Positions 5,901 to 7,801 of a DNA stretch of 7,801 bases are shown here, piece after piece (position 1 is the first letter of the stretch; the number at the start of each line of letters is the position of its first letter). Position numbers and translations under genes: made by a program. The notes beneath the pieces were generated by a model. The model had not been told where the DNA came from, searched no databases, and saw only the letters and a program-made list of their open reading frames with translations. The DNA is from Desulfuromonadaceae bacterium UBA6124 (GTDB lineage Bacteria > Desulfobacterota > Desulfuromonadia > Desulfuromonadales > Trichloromonadaceae): NCBI GenBank assembly GCA_002423365.1, contig DIVU01000240.1, positions 215-8,015 on the forward strand. The letters are read 5' to 3'.

Positions 5901-7801
5901 GCCTGGGCAGAGGGCCTGATCGCTGGCTTGACCGAAGACCTTTTCCAGTGGGGAGACATGCTTTGGGTCGACCTGTGGGCGGCGGCAAAAGACTATCAGT
6001 CTCCCGAAGAAAAATGGTTTCTTCAGCGCAACCCGGCCTATTATCGCCGCTGGATCGCCGACCCGACGACCCAGCTGTTGCTTTATCGCTGGCTGAGAGA
6101 TCCTGCATCAGGCGGCGGGGGCGACCGATGTCAGCTCGCAACGGCATATGGGGCCTATGTGGATCACATCGACAGAACCCAAGGTCGAACGCTCCCGCCC
6201 TTAACCGAGCTTTTTGCCGCAGGAAATGCGTGGGCAGTGGTAACCAAGCCCTCCTACCTGGCGGCCTATGCTGCCAATCATTTCCAGACGGCGAGCCTCC
6301 CGGATCCGGCCTGGATGCGACTGCTGACCGGAGAATTCATCCCAACCCATCCCCGAATGCCTCGACAAAAAGGGCGGGCTGCCGACGGGACTCTCTTGGA
6401 ACCGTCCGAGCAGGCCACCCTCCTGCGCGACCTCCGTTCACTCATTCGCAGCTACGAGCCCGCACAAGGCCAACAAGACAACCTGACCGGAGTGCTCCGT
6501 ACCTACCTGGCGGAGCGAGAGGATGCCCTCTGGCCGATAACGGCACTGCTGGGGAATTGGGCGGTCCAACTTCTCTCAGACGAGGTGAGCAAACTCGAAC
6601 TCCGCGACAAGAAAACGCCTCTCGCCCCCAATTCGGTCAATGATTATCTCGAACAGATATCGCCAGGCCTGCTGGAAGTGGTGGGCGAAATGGATGTCAC
6701 GGATCTAGAGTACGACGATCTGAGTGCGGCCATGATCGCCGTGGCCGACGTTATAAAACGGCGAAGGGTTCCGGACCTCAGTTCCCCCCAAGCACATCTG
6801 GGCCAGGTGAAAAACGACCTCGGGCGTCTCAATCAGTTTCTCGGCTATTTGCATGTCTTTCATTCCACCCCCAAGCTGTCGATTCAGATCGAGAAGGACA
6901 CTCTGACGATACAAGGGGAAGACGCCGTCCGCGCCAACGTGGTCACTCCCCAGGAGTATCGGTTCCTACTGAAAATACTCGGATGGGGAAAGCCAACCCT
7001 GCCCCGTTCCGAAAGGATGACCTTGGTCGCCGCTATTCTGGCTTTTCGAGCCGGCTTGCGGGTTATGGAGATTTGGGGGCTGTTGCTTGGGGATCTGCAG
7101 GGGACAGACCGGCTAGAGGTGCTCGTACAGGGCAACCACATACGCGGACTTAAGACCAAGGCATCACGCAGGCGTGAACCGCTGTACATTCTCGTGCCCG
7201 TCGATGAATTGGAGCTTGTGAGGGAGTGGCACCGATTCCGGCAGGCGGAGCTCGGATCGACGGCTCGCTCGCCGCTCTTTTCCTCCGGGCCAATGGAAAC
7301 AGACCCCTGTCACTTCGAGGGATTACTCGCGCCTCTCAGGTACGCGCTTCGGGCGATTACGGGCGACCGAACCACCGTTCCGCATACCTTGCGCCACTCC
7401 TTCGCAAGCTTGCTCCAGGTGGGGTTGCAACTACGGGACGATATTGATCCCGGGAAATACGGTTGTTTCCTCAATGCTCCTGAGTTTGGCCGGGCTCAAC
7501 GACGTGAGCTGAGAAAAATGCTGATGGAGAATGACAACACTGGCCGAAAATCACTCTATGTCGGGGCGACCCTCCTGGGCCACGCCGACACCCATACGGA
7601 AGTACACAGCTACATCCACCTATGTGATTGGTTCCTTGGGTACTATGCTCGCCACCCCTCCTGCCGACCTCCGATCAGGGCCGCGCATCTGACACGAATG
7701 GCCGGCATCAGCGCGCCTTATGCCCACAAGATTGTTGCCCGCGGAGGACATCCGCTGGAGTTGCTGAGTCGCTTCGCCGACCTACTTTCCAGCGCAATTC
7801 C
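2946..7801 (+). CDS. Giant multi-domain tyrosine-recombinase-like protein, 3' end outside window
   Basis: This frame stays open for 1618 codons from the ATG at 2946 to the right edge; I checked it line by line. No ATG, GTG or TTG lies between this ATG and the in-frame TGA at 2832, so the start is secure although the ribosome site is weak (GCAGG, 2937-2941, 4 nt spacer). Three tyrosine-recombinase-like folds can be seen. Fold A (about 326-518) keeps the outline but has lost the catalytic residues except a tyrosine. Fold B (about 570-760) has R612, K636, R719 and H742 but no tyrosine. Fold C (about 1199-1560) has R1372, K1403/K1405, H1480, R1483, H1546 and Y1556. Residues 1-320 and 761-1198 are not assigned, apart from a W-rich segment near 999-1052. 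The likely role is cytoplasmic DNA strand exchange, with A and B perhaps structural. Ordinary integrases are 300-450 residues. It could be a natural fusion of genes that elsewhere form a multi-recombinase module; that is inference. Confidence 0.9.
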   Translation, partial: MANKIKSPYGNTPGYKPLCWHLPEFAAQGNITQYDVDHLISILGEPHSLQSLLLVLENFAEIASRASGICNSGGFSFLDELIGEAKATSQILIRGKDIFETKIGLLAGREGNRENSFRGLVATSPLYARMGLLPENRLFCPQFYLLMAEILVAHLLTRSQGRSDRLKSQLVQALDAVQTLTRTEDLVYFPLDETSPQIYCAQLESHPEKTLVRPIIRYLERATSLSVSNEIKTKNPSVDRGREKGYLLDLLKKRLSTPEGPPPTELIEGLDDTEPERSHAPPGSLIFIAKPALAFLPSAEFARAAKGLKKARARENQQFHFSWRGLNQYELQILFDLLFPESPAEDTGDVFARTQLALIFLAGLTPERLAKMILLRSGQQPPEGDAYCEATTILRVFSPGPPLKSASPPESLAQACPTQSHIDLPLPDDLVNLLNEYLAQSQHGEEMTLFPVSASELQASCRQALGKLGHKRLSFKRVQNYMVRKLALLPGSDHAVASLAQGRSNIFLAQTPVHYASFEADTLQRLCRLAWVNTAREAGRESRLNETFPAESSRYVGTPLRPNLATVQNLVAAVKTFLTANARINSLAELVEYHNAYVLYTFLVTAYCTGYRAVTSPFVSKDMYDPATGFCVIRDKSSADFYHSRLVWLPELCIKQLESYYLHLETIKKCSALPIIETSRKDGIYFFLTPDGRRETVRPVNLKTHLAKFGFHLPVNVSRHFLKSELQENGCPSEIVEILLGHWRLGQEGWAPTSALHPWDFKSELARHLPPLMNRLGLTPLEGLKRVSAKIRLSLHERTSLENRDLRQKHSARTAKGVRTFFAQHEPGEAWVKILPGYFRNKSGSDRFKKQEQVVLLRMHKLLPELYEGKRGITDSAQSLQMLMKRMQPRPLHLRHHMRRLNFLIDGLTWGKENRNWAVEIPARPVFTLNTHNFARPSLIRKIKVFRAVEQMFMADLSGPISDVREVQLGQILLSAIMYGGIHHPAWAEGLIAGLTEDLFQWGDMLWVDLWAAAKDYQSPEEKWFLQRNPAYYRRWIADPTTQLLLYRWLRDPASGGGGDRCQLATAYGAYVDHIDRTQGRTLPPLTELFAAGNAWAVVTKPSYLAAYAANHFQTASLPDPAWMRLLTGEFIPTHPRMPRQKGRAADGTLLEPSEQATLLRDLRSLIRSYEPAQGQQDNLTGVLRTYLAEREDALWPITALLGNWAVQLLSDEVSKLELRDKKTPLAPNSVNDYLEQISPGLLEVVGEMDVTDLEYDDLSAAMIAVADVIKRRRVPDLSSPQAHLGQVKNDLGRLNQFLGYLHVFHSTPKLSIQIEKDTLTIQGEDAVRANVVTPQEYRFLLKILGWGKPTLPRSERMTLVAAILAFRAGLRVMEIWGLLLGDLQGTDRLEVLVQGNHIRGLKTKASRRREPLYILVPVDELELVREWHRFRQAELGSTARSPLFSSGPMETDPCHFEGLLAPLRYALRAITGDRTTVPHTLRHSFASLLQVGLQLRDDIDPGKYGCFLNAPEFGRAQRRELRKMLMENDNTGRKSLYVGATLLGHADTHTEVHSYIHLCDWFLGYYARHPSCRPPIRAAHLTRMAGISAPYAHKIVARGGHPLELLSRFADLLSSAI
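3921..4499 (+). other. Degenerate tyrosine-recombinase-like fold A (residues about 326-518 of the giant protein)
   Basis: LNQYELQILFDLLFP (326-340) resembles the helix that opens an integrase catalytic domain. It is followed by ALIFLAGLTPERLAKMILL (357-375), which has the shape of the box I helix with Thr365 where the catalytic Arg should be. HIDLPLPDDL (421-430) and TLFPVS (448-453) match the usual beta-strand and pre-box II elements. The expected H-x-x-R-H is replaced by K476...Q479-N480, and the LLGH histidine by R503 in LAQGR. A tyrosine remains at Y515 (VHYAS). This is a fold-level resemblance read by eye and needs a profile or structure test. Confidence 0.5.
4653..5225 (+). other. Tyrosine-recombinase-like fold B without a tyrosine nucleophile (residues about 570-760)
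   Basis: TFLVTAYCTGYRAV (601-614) carries the box I arginine R612. VIRDKSSADFYHSRLVWLP (632-650) has the beta-hairpin lysine K636. SRHFLKSELQENGCPSE (718-734) is a box II with R719-H720, but the first histidine of H-x-x-R-H is N716. EILLGHW (737-743) supplies H742. The tail then reads GQEGWAPTSALHPW (746-759) and has no tyrosine between 743 and 761. From memory, large integrase-like proteins with an LGHWxxGxExW...S tail form a recognisable subgroup; I cannot name a family accession for it. Confidence 0.72.
6540..7625 (+). other. Core-binding region plus intact tyrosine-recombinase catalytic domain C (residues about 1199-1560)
   Basis: A helical region (1199-1310) containing APNSVNDYLEQISPGLL has the look of an integrase core-binding domain. 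The catalytic domain starts at VVTPQEYRFLL (1332-1342). Box I is AFRAGLRVMEIWGL with R1372; the beta-hairpin lysine is K1403 or K1405 in GLKTKASRRREPL; box II is VPHTLRHSFASLL with H1480, R1483 and H1484; then TLLGHADTHTEVHSYIH gives H1546 and the nucleophile Y1556. All residues needed for strand cleavage and exchange are present. The distance from R1483 to H1546 is 63 residues, much longer than the roughly 23-26 usual, so an insertion of about 40 residues lies at about 1495-1537. Confidence 0.9.

Noticed and set aside
5948..6643. Plus-strand open frame of 231 codons in another frame
   Set aside because: It is a shadow of the giant ORF; its translation is low in hydrophobic order and rich in Arg, Pro and Ser, typical of out-of-frame reading.

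Overview
This 7.8 kb window holds two very large, divergently transcribed genes, each running off one edge, separated by about 300 bases that carry no intact large gene. The DNA is GC-rich. No rRNA, tRNA or housekeeping gene is present, so the host can only be called a GC-rich bacterium; the nSTAND1/WD40 architecture is common in environmental phyla such as Nitrospirota, Cyanobacteria, Chloroflexota and some Proteobacteria. The content (an NLR-like immune receptor beside a recombinase and a possible insertion-sequence scrap) reads as an accessory or defence-island region.

Left part, minus strand, 2642 down to 1: the first 880 codons of a TIR - nSTAND1 NTPase - coiled coil - transmembrane helix - WD40 protein. 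It begins at a GTG with a Shine-Dalgarno sequence, has the TIR catalytic-type glutamate, Walker A and Walker B motifs, and enters a run of nearly identical 43-residue WD40 repeats at the window edge. The family expectation is an oligomerising immune sensor whose TIR domain consumes NAD+ after a signal is sensed by the repeats. The single membrane helix between the ATPase and the repeats is a notable complication for that model.

Middle, 2643-2945: both translation starts, a set of 12-bp-spaced GGCAA/TTGCC inverted elements, a 7-bp inverted repeat, and a 24-codon basic ORF with a strong Shine-Dalgarno sequence that looks like a decayed IS3-type OrfA start.

Right part, plus strand, 2946 to 7801: one uninterrupted open frame of at least 1618 codons. 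It appears to contain three tyrosine-recombinase-like catalytic folds in tandem: a degenerate one (about residues 326-518), a partly degenerate one lacking the tyrosine nucleophile (about 570-760), and a C-terminal one with a complete R-K-H-R-H-Y set (about 1199-1560), preceded by a core-binding-like region. A typical integrase is 300-450 residues long, so this is a giant multi-recombinase fusion and is the most unusual item in the window. How the two genes cooperate, if they do, is not shown by the sequence; the shared divergent control region is the only direct link.
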